Numbered from the stretch's first letter, positions 42,811 through 51,734 are shown. The stretch: 64,000 bases of DNA from JBBDYG01 sp040901765 (GCA_040901765.1 JBBDYG010000092.1:1-64000); one strand, 5' to 3'. A program made the numbers and translations. Notes: generated from the sequence alone by a model not told the origin.

Positions 42811-43650
42811 TTACGCTCGGGCGTTTAAGAGGCTCTCCAACGGCACCAGTGTATTCAGGCTGCCGGAGCGGAAACCTGCCAGATCGAGTGTCACGAATTT
42901 AAAGCCCAACTGATGTAGGCGGGCCACGAGTGCTTCTCGTGTGGCATCGTCAGCAATCTTGGAAATGGCGGAGACTGGCACTTCGACGCGGGCCAGGTCG
43001 CCTTCGTGGTAACGGACACGCACTTCGCGCAAGCCAAGCGTTCGAAGATGTTGCTCGGCGGCGTCGATCATCCGTAGCCGCTCCGGCGTTACCTGCTGGC
43101 CGTACGCGATGCGGCTGGCGAGGCAGGGCGTGGCCGGTTTGTCCCAGACGGGCAACTGCCATTCGGCGGCCAAGTCGCGCACGTCTTGCTTGGTGAAACC
43201 ACATTCGGCCAGCGGGCTACGAACCAGGTGCTCGCGGGCCGCCTGCATTCCAGGGCGATAGTCGCCGAGATCATCCATGTTCGCGCCGTTGACGATCACC
43301 GCCAGCCCCAGTTCACCCGCGACCTGTTCCAAGTGCGTATAAAGCTCCGTCTTGCAGTGGTAACAGCGGGTCGGCGAATTCTCGACGTAACCGGGCCGAG
43401 CAAGCTCCTCGGTCGCACGCTCAAGGTGGCGAATGCCAATCAGCCGAGCGATTTCTCGGGCCTCGTCCAACTCGCCCGCGGCTAGCGCTTCGCCTACACC
43501 CGTCACGGCGACGGCTTTGTCGCCCAGCGCCATGTGGGCGGCTTTTGCTACGACCGCACTATCGACACCGCCAGAGAACGCCACTGCGCAACTGCCGTAG
43601 CCCGCAAGCTCAGATAGCAGTCGTTCGCGCTTGCTCGCAAGATAAATCAT
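42811..43650 (-). CDS. larE: LarE, ATP-dependent sacrificial sulfur transferase
   Basis: A 279-residue PP-loop protein that adenylates and sulfurates the nicotinate-derived precursor of the nickel pincer cofactor. The PP-loop motif is AFSGGVDSA at about residues 24-32. The sacrificial cysteine is Cys176 in PATPCLASRI, at the same number as the cysteine known in Lactobacillus plantarum LarE; other LarE proteins use a [4Fe-4S] cluster instead. CYHCK near residue 96 is also usual for the family. It fits the LarA-like protein at 25552-26856, although the two are 16 kb apart. Confidence 0.92.
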   Translation of the reverse strand: MIYLASKRERLLSELAGYGSCAVAFSGGVDSAVVAKAAHMALGDKAVAVTGVGEALAAGELDEAREIARLIGIRHLERATEELARPGYVENSPTRCYHCKTELYTHLEQVAGELGLAVIVNGANMDDLGDYRPGMQAAREHLVRSPLAECGFTKQDVRDLAAEWQLPVWDKPATPCLASRIAYGQQVTPERLRMIDAAEQHLRTLGLREVRVRYHEGDLARVEVPVSAISKIADDATREALVARLHQLGFKFVTLDLAGFRSGSLNTLVPLESLLNARA

Positions 43651-43652
43651 GT

Positions 43653-44453
43653 CTACAGCGCCGGTGGCGGCGGTTCTTCCAGCTTGCCAATTTCATCGCG
43701 CAGGCGGGCCGCCTCTTCATAACGTTCTTCGCCGACGGCCTCGGCCAACTCGTCGCGCAAACGAGTGATGGGATCGGCCAGGGCCTTTCGCTCTTCCTCG
43801 GTCGCGATGCCGGCGCGTTCGGCGATCTCGTGTCGCAACCGTTGCAAAAAAAGCAACTCACCAACTCGTTCCGCTTGTGCCTCTTGATTATAGTCCGACA
43901 GGAACCGCTCAATGCCGCGGATGCCGGCATCGACTGCCCCCATGGCAGCATTCCATTGCTCAAGTTGTATCAAGGGTGCCGCCACGGCGCGGGCGTGCAT
44001 CATCGTCACATACGGCCGCCACTGGTCGAACTGTAATCGGTCGCGGTCCTGCCGGGCGTGCTCGCGAACAAATCGAAATAGCCGTAGATTTCGCTCCGTA
44101 TCGCGGGCGCACAACTCGAACATCTCCAAATGCCAGAAGCTCAGGTAGCGATGGTAATACTGTACTCCTTCCCGCATCAACTCGACGCAGTCTTCTGGCT
44201 CCAACAGGTACGGCGCCGCGTCGGGATTTGCGTCGTCGTGCTTTAGCTGCTGGTGCTGATGGTAATCGAGCCAGGAAAAATGGCCGTGAATCCGCCGTCC
44301 GTCGGGTCGGCCATCCACGTTCATCTGGAGCAGCCCGAGGTCGAGCCGCAATTGAATCTTGGGCGTTCCATCGGCCCCGTCGACCAACCGCACCGTCACG
44401 TCGTCCGGTCGAAAGGCCCAATCGTTCAGAATATCGCTAATGTCGTGTTTCAC
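43653..44453 (-). CDS. UVR-motif domain protein of unknown function
   Basis: A 266-residue cytoplasmic protein. The N-terminal half starts with KHDISDILNDWAFRPDDVTVR and has beta-rich segments (IQLRLDLGLLQMNVDGRP). The middle is helical (ALARDTER-like, GVQYYHRYLSFWHLEMFEL). The C-terminal segment DPITRLRDELAEAVGEERYE followed by EAARLRDEIGKLE is a UvrB/UvrC motif, a small helical hairpin used in protein contacts. The start is the GTG at 44451-44453; upstream the frame enters repeat DNA. It ends 2 bases before the larE start, so the genes are probably co-transcribed. Confidence 0.75.
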   Translation of the reverse strand: MKHDISDILNDWAFRPDDVTVRLVDGADGTPKIQLRLDLGLLQMNVDGRPDGRRIHGHFSWLDYHQHQQLKHDDANPDAAPYLLEPEDCVELMREGVQYYHRYLSFWHLEMFELCARDTERNLRLFRFVREHARQDRDRLQFDQWRPYVTMMHARAVAAPLIQLEQWNAAMGAVDAGIRGIERFLSDYNQEAQAERVGELLFLQRLRHEIAERAGIATEEERKALADPITRLRDELAEAVGEERYEEAARLRDEIGKLEEPPPPAL

Positions 44454-44459
44454 GGATGC

Positions 44460-44548
44460 GTAGGTCAGGCTTTCCTGCCTGACTAAAGGCTGGAAAACGA
44501 ATGGAAAGTGAGACTGCTGCGCATGTCGGGCAGGAAAGCCCGACCTAC
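44460..44548. repeat. Inverted pair of GTAGGTCAGGC hairpin repeats
   Basis: Two 24-base copies at 44460-44483 and 44525-44548 are inverted and agree at 22 positions. Each also folds alone (GTCAGGC/GCCTGAC or GTCGGGC/GCCCGAC arms, 6-base loops). They lie directly upstream of the GTG start of the UVR-motif gene. Confidence 0.8.
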
Positions 44549-44711
44549 CGAGTTGTCCGCTTGGATAGCCGGACCTACGGAATGGTACACGACCGATGCC
44601 CGCAAGAGAACGCGGGCATTGTCGGGATGCCGCAAAAGCACCAGTCGGAACTGTCGGCACGAAGACGAGTGCTGGCGCAGATTCATTGACCTTGAATATC
44701 AATCGAACTTG

Positions 44712-44801
44712 CGGGTGGCACGCCCAGAGTCTTCGATGGGCGTGGCGAGGGCTGGTAGCGCGCTTTACCACGCCCTTCGCGGACTCAGGGCGTGCCACCC
44801 G
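44712..44801. repeat. Palindrome (CGGGTGGCACGCC type)
   Basis: Arms at 44712-44731 and 44782-44801 match at 19 of 20 bases when inverted, with additional pairing inside the loop. It lies just downstream of the DUF4912 gene stop (44824, minus strand). No T-tract follows, so terminator function is uncertain. Confidence 0.8.
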
Positions 44802-44823
44802 TGTTTGTTCAGTTTCCTGAAGC

Positions 44824-45966
44824 TCAATAGCCGGCCGGATCACGGATGAGCGGATCAAGCACCTTGGTATTCCGCTCAACGCCCAGAATGATCGTCCTCT
44901 GCTCGACCCCGTCGGCCGAACTGGCAACGACTGGGATCACCTGGCGCCGATCGGGTAAGTGCATCCGGACGGCAAACGTGCCATCGGGCCGCAAGTTGAC
45001 CGGCTCGCCTTTTACCGTGACATGCGCACTGGGCGCAGTGGCACCATAGACGACCAATTCTGCGTCCACGGCGAATCGTAGCTCGCCATCGGGCGATGAC
45101 CCGGCGGCACCGCTGCCGAAGCGAGTTTGCGATGGCCGGCCCAGGCGGCGGTGAAGCCGCTCTTCCAAAAGTTCTTGTAACTCTAAACTCGTTCCGTGCG
45201 CCGAGTAACCGCCGCTCATGGCAAAGATGCGATCGACATTTTCCGCCACGTCGCGCCAGTTTGAGTCGACCGTCTCCGAGGAGCCTGACATCGGCGTGGT
45301 GACGGTATTACTGCGGGCCAGGCAATAGAAATCGCCGCGGGCCGCATAGCCGATTTCGAGCTTGTAGCTGGTCGGGGGATCCTTCACGTCCACATACCAG
45401 TTGTTGACTCCCCCGTGGATTTCGATTTCGCGCTCGAGTTTGCCGCTGCCGTCCTCCATTACCCGGCACAGGCGTAACACCGGCTGGGCCGCGTGCCACT
45501 TTTGGCCCAACGACGATTGAGCGCGAGCGATGCTATGGGCCGAAAGCTCCCAGTACGCATGCAGCCAGTAAGGATCGCGAACCATCACGACGAGCCGATC
45601 CACGCGAACCTGGTTTGCTGGGTTGGGGACGAGCGCCGTCGTGAGATTCTTGCGTGCGGCAAGCTTCATTTGAAGCTGCGAAAGGTGCTGCTGCGCTCGG
45701 CGGTGAGCGGGCGATACGCGGCTCATTTGCGGAGCGGTGCGGGCAGTTGGGCCGGGCGGACGGCGGTCTTGCCCGTTTTGCGGCACCTTGCGGCTGACAG
45801 CGCTGCTGGATTTGCTTGTTGGCTTTCGGGATCGCAAACGGCCAATCTTTACTAGGGCCGTTACCAACTCATCCTTGCGCATCGAGTGCCAACCGGCGAC
45901 CCCCTCACATTTGGCAAGCTGGGCGAGATCCTTGCAGGTGTAGCTGCGGAGGGTTGATGCGGTCAT
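44824..45966 (-). CDS. DUF4912 protein with Rho-N-like N-terminal domain
   Basis: A 380-residue protein. Residues about 8-42 (YTCKDLAQLAKCEGVAGWHS, then RKDELVTALVK) resemble a Rho N-terminal/SAP-like helix-extended-loop-helix. A basic, Pro/Gln-rich linker follows. The DUF4912 domain spans about 120-240 (VMVRDPYWLHAYWEL, YKLEIGYAARGDFYCLARS). The C-terminal part is beta-rich (VYGATAPSAHVTVKGEPV, RPDGTFAVRMHLPD). DUF4912 has no established function. The gene is divergent from the ATP synthase operon. Confidence 0.8.
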   Translation of the reverse strand: MTASTLRSYTCKDLAQLAKCEGVAGWHSMRKDELVTALVKIGRLRSRKPTSKSSSAVSRKVPQNGQDRRPPGPTARTAPQMSRVSPAHRRAQQHLSQLQMKLAARKNLTTALVPNPANQVRVDRLVVMVRDPYWLHAYWELSAHSIARAQSSLGQKWHAAQPVLRLCRVMEDGSGKLEREIEIHGGVNNWYVDVKDPPTSYKLEIGYAARGDFYCLARSNTVTTPMSGSSETVDSNWRDVAENVDRIFAMSGGYSAHGTSLELQELLEERLHRRLGRPSQTRFGSGAAGSSPDGELRFAVDAELVVYGATAPSAHVTVKGEPVNLRPDGTFAVRMHLPDRRQVIPVVASSADGVEQRTIILGVERNTKVLDPLIRDPAGY

Positions 45967-46416
45967 CGGGCGTTTTTCTCCACCGACCGTTCAGGCCGGC
46001 TATCGAAAAAGATCGTGTATTTGGTTGCGGCCTCCCTGTCCGCTAGGACCAGAGCGATCCGTGTGGGGTAAGTTGCAGGATTCTGGGCGACACGGCTCCC
46101 GCCGCCCCGCGCACGACCGCACCTTCCGTCCTTTGATTCTAATCGGCGCAGGCCGTAATTGCAAGAATCTTGTGATAATCCGTACACGACCAAACATGTC
46201 CTAAGCAATTGAGGCAAAAGAAGTTACATCCGGTAGGGGAATGTCTCGCCGCAATACCTGCGGCCTGCCGTGGCACGCGAACTGCTAGGGCATCGCCGGG
46301 AAGACCGCAAAGCGACTCGCGGCAGTTGGCTTCGTGAACCACAAACTATTTCAGGGTAAGGATTTGCGTCGCGAAAAAAACTTTGTGAAAAAAAGCACGA
46401 ATTGCCGTTTGGCCCG
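45967..46416. other. Intergenic region upstream of the ATP synthase operon
   Basis: About 450 bases between the DUF4912 start and the atp promoter candidate. Short ORFs on both strands have no recognisable protein features. An A-rich stretch (GAAAAAAACTTTGTGAAA and following) at about 46373-46395 precedes the promoter and may act as an UP-like element. Nothing else was recognised. Confidence 0.4.
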
Positions 46417-46445
46417 TTGACACGCTACTGCGGACCGCGCAAAAT
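46417..46445 (+). promoter_or_regulatory. Promoter candidate for the ATP synthase operon
   Basis: A perfect TTGACA at 46417-46422 is followed after exactly 17 bases by CAAAAT at 46440-46445 (4 of 6 matches to TATAAT), with an A-rich tract upstream. The distance to the first ATG (46564) is about 110 bases. No other promoter-like site of this quality was noticed before atpB. Confidence 0.5.
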
Positions 46446-46563
46446 GCCCATCTCCAAAGAGCCGTTTCTGGTGGGTAGGAATCGTGGCAAACCGCTGCGA
46501 CCTTTCCACAAGTTGCGGTTCTGTAAGAACTTGCGGCAAACGAAAGTGGGCAGGGGTTGCCGA

Positions 46564-46818
46564 ATGGTTTCTCCAGATCCCGATTCCCGCTCGATCGTTG
46601 CCAAGGCCTACGGCTGGGCCGCCCGAATCATGACCGTGGCCCTGGAGATGGTCATTCCGGGCGTCCTTGGCGTTTGGATTGATCAGCGACTCGGCACCGT
46701 CGCCCTGTTTACCGTGATTGGGTTCGGACTGGGACTAACGTTGGGCATGTGGCACTTGCTGCGAATGACTGCCCGCAAGGACGTTTCCTCGAACATTGCT
46801 TCAAAAAAACGAAAGTAA
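46564..46818 (+). CDS. AtpZ/AtpI-like ATP synthase-associated protein
   Basis: An 84-residue membrane protein with two hydrophobic helices (VALEMVIPGVLGVWIDQRLG and ALFTVIGFGLGLTLGMWHLL) and a basic C-terminus ending SKKRK. The pattern matches the AtpZ / F0F1-ATPase subunit family encoded at the head of many atp operons. These proteins assist c-ring assembly or ion uptake and are not part of the motor. The ATG at 46564 has AGGGG upstream. Confidence 0.8.
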   Translation: MVSPDPDSRSIVAKAYGWAARIMTVALEMVIPGVLGVWIDQRLGTVALFTVIGFGLGLTLGMWHLLRMTARKDVSSNIASKKRK

Positions 46819-46870
46819 ATCGGCAGGGGTCCAAGGGTCGCACACGGATGACGGCTGGATCGCGATTGTT

Positions 46871-47284
46871 ATGAATTCGATTGTAACCCGGCCCATCGCC
46901 TTCCCACTCCTGGTGACGCTAGGCCTGATGGTTTTTCTATTGCCGCTGGCAACGTTCCATCTGGGCGAGATGGGCCTGTGGATCGTTGCTGCCGCCGGTA
47001 TGGTCGTCATGGCCGTGGTCCTGATTACAACGCTCGTCCAGCGCTGCTTACCCGATTTGGGTGCCGATCCGCTGAAGCAACTCGCGCTGGTCGGCGGACT
47101 GCGGATGGGCCTGTCGCTGGCGGCCGTGCTGGCCGTGTGCGTTGCGGGCCGCAGTTTCTCGCAGCCTGCAGTGCTGCTGTACGCCGTCCCGTTTTACCTT
47201 GGTCTGCTTGTGGCGGAGACTATCGTGATGGTCAGCCAGATTCGCACGACATTTCGCGGGGCAACACCCCTCGCTCACCGATAA
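46871..47284 (+). CDS. atpI: ATP synthase protein I-like (AtpI)
   Basis: A 137-residue protein with four hydrophobic helices (FPLLVTLGLMVFLLPLATF, GLWIVAAAGMVVMAVVLI, GGLRMGLSLAAVLAVCVAG, AVPFYLGLLVAETIVM), matching the AtpI family that helps assemble the c ring. It is between AtpZ and atpB, where this gene is expected. The ATG at 46871 is the first good in-frame ATG; the frame stays open to a TTG at 46796, which would overlap the previous gene. The start is uncertain. Confidence 0.75.
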   Translation: MNSIVTRPIAFPLLVTLGLMVFLLPLATFHLGEMGLWIVAAAGMVVMAVVLITTLVQRCLPDLGADPLKQLALVGGLRMGLSLAAVLAVCVAGRSFSQPAVLLYAVPFYLGLLVAETIVMVSQIRTTFRGATPLAHR

Positions 47285-47299
47285 GAATATCGTTCGCCG

Positions 47300-48253
47300 A
47301 TGGCCAGCAAAGCTTTAGCTCCAGACGTTCTGTTTGAGCACGTTCAGGATGCGCCGTACTTTCATTTGCCGCGGTGGTTCGCGCCGGAACATGATGGCCA
47401 CTTGATGCTGCCGCAGCCCCTGGCGAAGTTTAAGCTGGATGCCGCGGGGCATGTCGTTACGGATCATCACGGTATGCCAACCTATGAGCCTTTATGGGCT
47501 CCAAACACCGGGATGGAGTTTCTCGATAGCGTCATTGAGCCACTTGAGCTGATGCTGACCAAGTTCATGGTGCTTGAACTAGTGGCAGCGATTGGAATGG
47601 TGGTGGTATTTGGCCTACTCGCCTTAAAGTTAAAAGGGGGCGCCGCGCCGCGCGGCATCTTACCGAATTTGGTCGAGACGATGCTGCTCTTTATTCGCGA
47701 CAAAGTAGCGCGCCCTGCGATCGGTCACGACGCCGACAAATTTCTGCCGTTTTTGTGGACGATGTTCTTCTTCGTTTTGTCATGCAATCTGCTGGGAATG
47801 ATTCCGTGGCTCGGCTCCCCTACCGGTGCCCTAGCCACGACTGGCGCGCTGGCGTTTCTTACATTTGCAATAGTAGTAAGTTCCGGAATCTCGCAGTTTG
47901 GGGTCGTAGGTTTCCTTAAGGCCCAAGTACCTCACATGGATTTGCCAAAGCCAATCGCTGTTTTCTTGTTGCCGATGGTTTTTTTGATCGAGATATTCGG
48001 ACTGTTCGTCAAACATTTCGTCCTTGCCGTGCGGTTGTTGGCCAACATGATGGCGGGTCATGTCGTGTTGGCAGTGATTGTCGGATTTATCGGCGCGACT
48101 GCCGGAATGCTCATCTGGTACGCGGTAACCCCCGCGAGCATTATGGGTGCCGTGCTGCTGAGCATGTTGGAACTGTTCGTAGCGTTTTTGCAAGCTTACA
48201 TATTCACGTTTCTTTCCGCGCTGTTCATTGGCGCTGCCGTCCATTCGCATTGA
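47300..48253 (+). CDS. atpB: ATP synthase subunit a
   Basis: A 317-residue membrane subunit forming the ion half-channels of F0. The essential Arg is in LAVRLLANMMAGHVVL, matching the LRLFGNMxAGH motif. Other conserved parts are LPFLWTMFFFVLSCNLLGMIP and the last helix (LELFVAFLQAYIFTFLSALF). An N-terminal soluble extension of about 70 residues (FEHVQDAPYFHLPRWFAPEH) resembles the His-rich start seen in Bacteroidetes-like AtpB proteins. The start is ATG 47300, 15 bases after atpI. Confidence 0.95.
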   Translation: MASKALAPDVLFEHVQDAPYFHLPRWFAPEHDGHLMLPQPLAKFKLDAAGHVVTDHHGMPTYEPLWAPNTGMEFLDSVIEPLELMLTKFMVLELVAAIGMVVVFGLLALKLKGGAAPRGILPNLVETMLLFIRDKVARPAIGHDADKFLPFLWTMFFFVLSCNLLGMIPWLGSPTGALATTGALAFLTFAIVVSSGISQFGVVGFLKAQVPHMDLPKPIAVFLLPMVFLIEIFGLFVKHFVLAVRLLANMMAGHVVLAVIVGFIGATAGMLIWYAVTPASIMGAVLLSMLELFVAFLQAYIFTFLSALFIGAAVHSH

Positions 48254-48311
48254 TTGTGTGCAAAACGGACCTCGCAAAGAACAGCAGCATGTACAAACAA
48301 GGAGATTCACT

Positions 48312-48656
48312 GTGACGAATTTGTTGCGAATAGCATCGCTGACCTTGGCCGTAACGCTTATGGCGTCCATGGCATTGGCCCAAGAAACCCCGGCAGACGC
48401 CCCACCACCCGGCGAGACTGAAGCGGTAACTGAGCCAGGATTCAGCATGGATCTTGGCGTTTCCCTGGGTGTCGGTCTCGTGATCATCGGCGCCGGTCTA
48501 GGAATTGGCCGCATCGGCGGTCAGGCAGTCGAAGGAATGTCGCGTCAGCCGGAAGCCGCCGGAAGCATACAAACCGGTATGGTCATTGCGGCTGCCCTCA
48601 TTGAAGGCGCCACCTTTTTCGCCTTGATCGTCTGCTTCCTGGCATTGATTTTGTAA
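48312..48656 (+). CDS. atpE: ATP synthase subunit c with N-terminal signal-like extension
   Basis: A 114-residue c subunit. The mature hairpin begins near residue 47: helix 1 DLGVSLGVGLVIIGAGLGIG, loop SRQPE, and helix 2 with the ion-binding Glu in ALIEGATFFALI. The Gln and Ser ligands of Na+-type c subunits are not present at the aligned positions, which favours H+ coupling. Residues 1-23 (LLRIASLTLAVTLMASMALA) look like a cleavable signal peptide, followed by a Pro/Glu-rich stretch. The GTG at 48312 has AAGGAG upstream. Confidence 0.93.
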   Translation: MTNLLRIASLTLAVTLMASMALAQETPADAPPPGETEAVTEPGFSMDLGVSLGVGLVIIGAGLGIGRIGGQAVEGMSRQPEAAGSIQTGMVIAAALIEGATFFALIVCFLALIL

Positions 48657-48683
48657 TTGATACTTAAGGGAAAGGTGGAAGCG

Positions 48684-49334
48684 ATGGCTTTGCGTCTACC
48701 AGTGGTGCTCGCTGTTTCGGCGTGGCTGATTGTCTCCGTTGGGAGTTTAGTAGTCGTTGAAGACGCTGCTGCCGCGCCGGCTGTCGCTGAAGGTGCCCAC
48801 GGCGAGGTGTCGCATGCTGGTCCGCCTCCAAACCCCCTCAGGTTTGACAGCGATTTGGCGATTTGGACGGTAGTCGTATTCTTATTGCTGCTGGCAGTCC
48901 TTCGCTGGGTCGCTTGGGGGCCGATCACTGAGGCCCTTGCTGCCCGTGAGAACTCCATCACCGGCGAAATCGCGGCGGCGAATCTCAAACACGAGGATGC
49001 CAAACGGCTGCTGGCGGCGCACGAGGCGAAGCTGGCAACCGCGGCCGATGAAATTCGCGAACTTTTGGAGGAAGCACGCCGCGACGCCGAGCACACGAAG
49101 CAGGAGATTTTGACCGAAGCCAAGAGTGCGGCCCTGGCCGAACGGCAGCGAGCCGTGCGGGAAGTGGAACTTGCCCGCGACGCGGCGCTGAAGCAGCTTG
49201 CGGAAACGAGTGCCAACGCGGCAATCAAGCTCGCGAGCAGTGCAGTTCGGCAGAACCTTACCGCCGAGCAGCAAAGCCGGATCGTCCGCGAATCGTTGAG
49301 CATGATCGGCAGCGGCCCCGCCAGCCAGAACTAA
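48684..49334 (+). CDS. atpF: ATP synthase subunit b
   Basis: A 216-residue peripheral-stalk subunit. A hydrophobic N-terminus (LPVVLAVSAWLIVSVGSLVV) may be a signal or first anchor. A short Pro/Gly-rich segment follows, then the transmembrane helix DLAIWTVVVFLLLLAVLRWV. The rest is a long charged coiled coil (about 95-215, EDAKRLLAAHEAKLATAADE and following) that reaches F1. ATG 48684 is preferred over an upstream ATG-less extension; AAAGG is nearby. It follows atpE by 27 bases. Confidence 0.92.
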   Translation: MALRLPVVLAVSAWLIVSVGSLVVVEDAAAAPAVAEGAHGEVSHAGPPPNPLRFDSDLAIWTVVVFLLLLAVLRWVAWGPITEALAARENSITGEIAAANLKHEDAKRLLAAHEAKLATAADEIRELLEEARRDAEHTKQEILTEAKSAALAERQRAVREVELARDAALKQLAETSANAAIKLASSAVRQNLTAEQQSRIVRESLSMIGSGPASQN

Positions 49335-49353
49335 TACGACCCAATTACAACGT

Positions 49354-50007
49354 ATGCCGATTGAACTTGCCACCGCACCGCTCCATCCCACGGTCCTCGA
49401 CGTGACCGAGGAACAAATTGCGCGCGTGTATGCAAAGGGATTTCTCGGGGCGGTCGCGAAGTTGGGGAATGTTGAGGAACTGATCGAGCAGCTCGAGTCG
49501 ATCGTCACGCAGGTGCTCGACCGGCACCCGCGATTCGAACGCGCGCTCACGCCGGCGTTCATGTCGCCCGAGGAGCGAGCCTCGCTACTCGATCGCGTGT
49601 TCGGATCGCGCGTGGCCAAGCCGGTGCTGAACATGCTCAAAGTTTTGTCGGCGCACGGCCGGCTGGCGTCGCTGCGAAGCGTAGTCCGGCAAACACGCTT
49701 GTTGTATAGCAAGATGACCAACCGCGTGGATGTCGATGTCCGCACAGCGATGCCGCTGGCCGACGACGTGTACAACGCGCTGCATGACACCTTGCGCGGA
49801 AAACTAGGCATCCAGCCGATCATGCATGTCGCGGTCGATCCCGAGGTGCTCGGCGGGGTGGTGATCAAGGTCGGCGACACCGTGTACGACGGTTCGGTCC
49901 GCACTATGTTCGAGAAGGCCCGTCGCGGGATGGTCGACCGAGCGGTCCAAACTATCGAGATGAGACCTCATGTATTTGTGCATGAGGCAGGAGTGAGTGG
50001 TGAGTAG
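49354..50007 (+). CDS. atpH: ATP synthase subunit delta
   Basis: A 217-residue subunit that connects the stalk to the top of F1. It has the N-terminal helical domain (VARVYAKGFLGAV-like, EQIARVYAKGFLGAVAKLG) and the conserved C-terminal strand-helix motif (LGGVVIKVGDTVYDGSVRTM). An N-terminal extension of about 20 residues and a C-terminal tail (VHEAGVSGE) are longer than in E. coli. The TAG stop at 50005-50007 and the last codons lie in the left arm of a palindrome. Confidence 0.93.
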   Translation: MPIELATAPLHPTVLDVTEEQIARVYAKGFLGAVAKLGNVEELIEQLESIVTQVLDRHPRFERALTPAFMSPEERASLLDRVFGSRVAKPVLNMLKVLSAHGRLASLRSVVRQTRLLYSKMTNRVDVDVRTAMPLADDVYNALHDTLRGKLGIQPIMHVAVDPEVLGGVVIKVGDTVYDGSVRTMFEKARRGMVDRAVQTIEMRPHVFVHEAGVSGE

Positions 50008-50069
50008 GTGAGTGGTGAGTAAGTCGAGGCTTGTTACCTGCTCACTTACTCACTTCTCACCTACTCACC
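49999..50069. repeat. Palindrome at the atpH stop codon (GTGAGTAG type)
   Basis: Arms at 49999-50023 and 50045-50069 match at 23 of 25 bases when inverted, with a 21-base loop. The left arm contains the atpH stop codon. It lies inside the atp operon, 44 bases before atpA. Confidence 0.85.
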
Positions 50070-50112
50070 AACGACAGATCGAAACAACTGCAATCCAACC
50101 AACCGTCATTCC

Positions 50113-51657
50113 ATGAAATTCAATAGCGACGAAATCGCATCCGTTATTCAGCAAGAGATTGAAAACTTCGACTCACAACTCGATGTGCGCGAGGTGGGCC
50201 GGGTGCTGGAAGTGGGCGACGGTATCGCCCGCGTTTACGGCCTGTCGGGCGTGATGGCCAACGAGATGGTCGAGTTTGCCAGCGGCCCGATCGGTCTGGC
50301 GTTTAACCTCGAAGAGAATTCCGTCGGCATCATCATTCTCGGCGATTATCTCAAGATCTCCGAAGGCGAAGAAGTTCGCAGCACGGGCAAGCTATTGAGC
50401 GTGCCGGTGGGTGAGGAATTGCTGGGGCGGGTGGTCGATCCACTCGGCAATCCGCTCGACGGAAAAGGGCCGATCATTACTTCGCGCCGCCGCGAGATGG
50501 AAGTGATCGCCCCCGGCGTTGCCGAACGGCAGCCGGTGCGGCAGCCGTTGCAAACGGGCATCAAAGCTGTGGACGCCATGACGCCGATCGGCCGCGGACA
50601 ACGCGAGCTAATCATCGGTGACCGAAAGACCGGAAAAACCGCCATTGCGCTCGATGCGATCATCAACCAGCGGACCAGCGGCGTGAAGTGCTTTTACGTC
50701 GCGATTGGGCAAAAAGAATCGACGGTTGCGGCAGTGATTGAACGGCTCCGCGACACGGGCGCGATGGATTACACAACCGTCATCGTCTCCGGCGCCAGCA
50801 GCCCCGCCCCGCTTCAATACGTGGCGCCCTACTCCGGGACGGCGATGGCGGAATACTTCATGTGGAAGGGCGAGCACGCGCTGGTCGTGTACGATGACTT
50901 GAGCAAGCAGGCGGTAGCTTATCGGCAACTGTCGCTGCTCATGCGTCGTCCCCCAGGCCGTGAGGCGTACCCCGGCGACGTGTTCTACTGCCATAGCCGC
51001 CTTCTCGAACGCTCGGCCAAGCTTTCGGAGGAACTGGGCGGCGGTTCAATCACCTCGCTGCCAATTGTCGAGACGCTCGAAGGTGAAGTCTCCGCTTACA
51101 TTCCGACGAACGTGATTTCGATCACCGATGGTCAGATATACTTGCAGCCCGACCTTTTCTTCGCCGGAATCAAGCCGGCCATGAACGCGGGCATCTCGGT
51201 GTCGCGCGTCGGTGGCGCCGCTCAGATCAAGGCCATGAAGAAAGTCGCGGGCGGTTTGCGGCTCGACTTGGCCGCGTTCCGCGAACTCGAGACATTCGCC
51301 CAAATGGGCACCGAGCTAGACGCCTCGACCCAGGCCCGGCTCGACCGCGGCTACCGGATGGTCGAGTTGCTCAAGCAGGGAGTTTACAACCCACTCGACG
51401 TGGTCGACGAAGTGCTGATCATTTACGCCGGTACCCGTGGGCATCTCGACAAGATTCCGGTCATCCAGGTCCAGCAATGGGAGGCCAAATTCATTCAGTT
51501 TATGAAAGACCAGAAGTCGGAGATTCGTGAGACACTCTCCTCCACCAAGGATCTGACCGACGAGCTAACGCAAAAGGTGGAGGGCGCGATCGCCGAATTC
51601 CAATCGCAATACAAGTCGACGATGACCAAAGCCGAGCCGAAAATGGCGATGGCATAG
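50113..51657 (+). CDS. atpA: ATP synthase subunit alpha
   Basis: A 514-residue non-catalytic nucleotide-binding subunit of F1. It has the N-terminal beta barrel (LDVREVGRVLEVGDGIARVYG), Walker A GDRKTGKTAIALD, VVYDDLSKQAVAYRQLSLLM (Walker B region) and the alpha-subunit signature PGREAYPGDVFYCHSRLLER. The C-terminal helical domain ends with a Met/Ala tail. Length and motifs are normal. It sits between two palindrome-containing spacers. Confidence 0.97.
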   Translation: MKFNSDEIASVIQQEIENFDSQLDVREVGRVLEVGDGIARVYGLSGVMANEMVEFASGPIGLAFNLEENSVGIIILGDYLKISEGEEVRSTGKLLSVPVGEELLGRVVDPLGNPLDGKGPIITSRRREMEVIAPGVAERQPVRQPLQTGIKAVDAMTPIGRGQRELIIGDRKTGKTAIALDAIINQRTSGVKCFYVAIGQKESTVAAVIERLRDTGAMDYTTVIVSGASSPAPLQYVAPYSGTAMAEYFMWKGEHALVVYDDLSKQAVAYRQLSLLMRRPPGREAYPGDVFYCHSRLLERSAKLSEELGGGSITSLPIVETLEGEVSAYIPTNVISITDGQIYLQPDLFFAGIKPAMNAGISVSRVGGAAQIKAMKKVAGGLRLDLAAFRELETFAQMGTELDASTQARLDRGYRMVELLKQGVYNPLDVVDEVLIIYAGTRGHLDKIPVIQVQQWEAKFIQFMKDQKSEIRETLSSTKDLTDELTQKVEGAIAEFQSQYKSTMTKAEPKMAMA

Positions 51658-51734
51658 TTCGCAAGACACCGTGCCGCACGTGGTGCGACGACTAATTCCC
51701 TGACCTCCGACCTCCGATCCCTGATCTCCCCGCC

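Noticed and set aside
45967..46563. Small genes upstream of the ATP synthase operon
   Set aside because: Short ORFs on both strands lack ribosome-binding sites and recognisable sequence. The region fits promoter and leader DNA.
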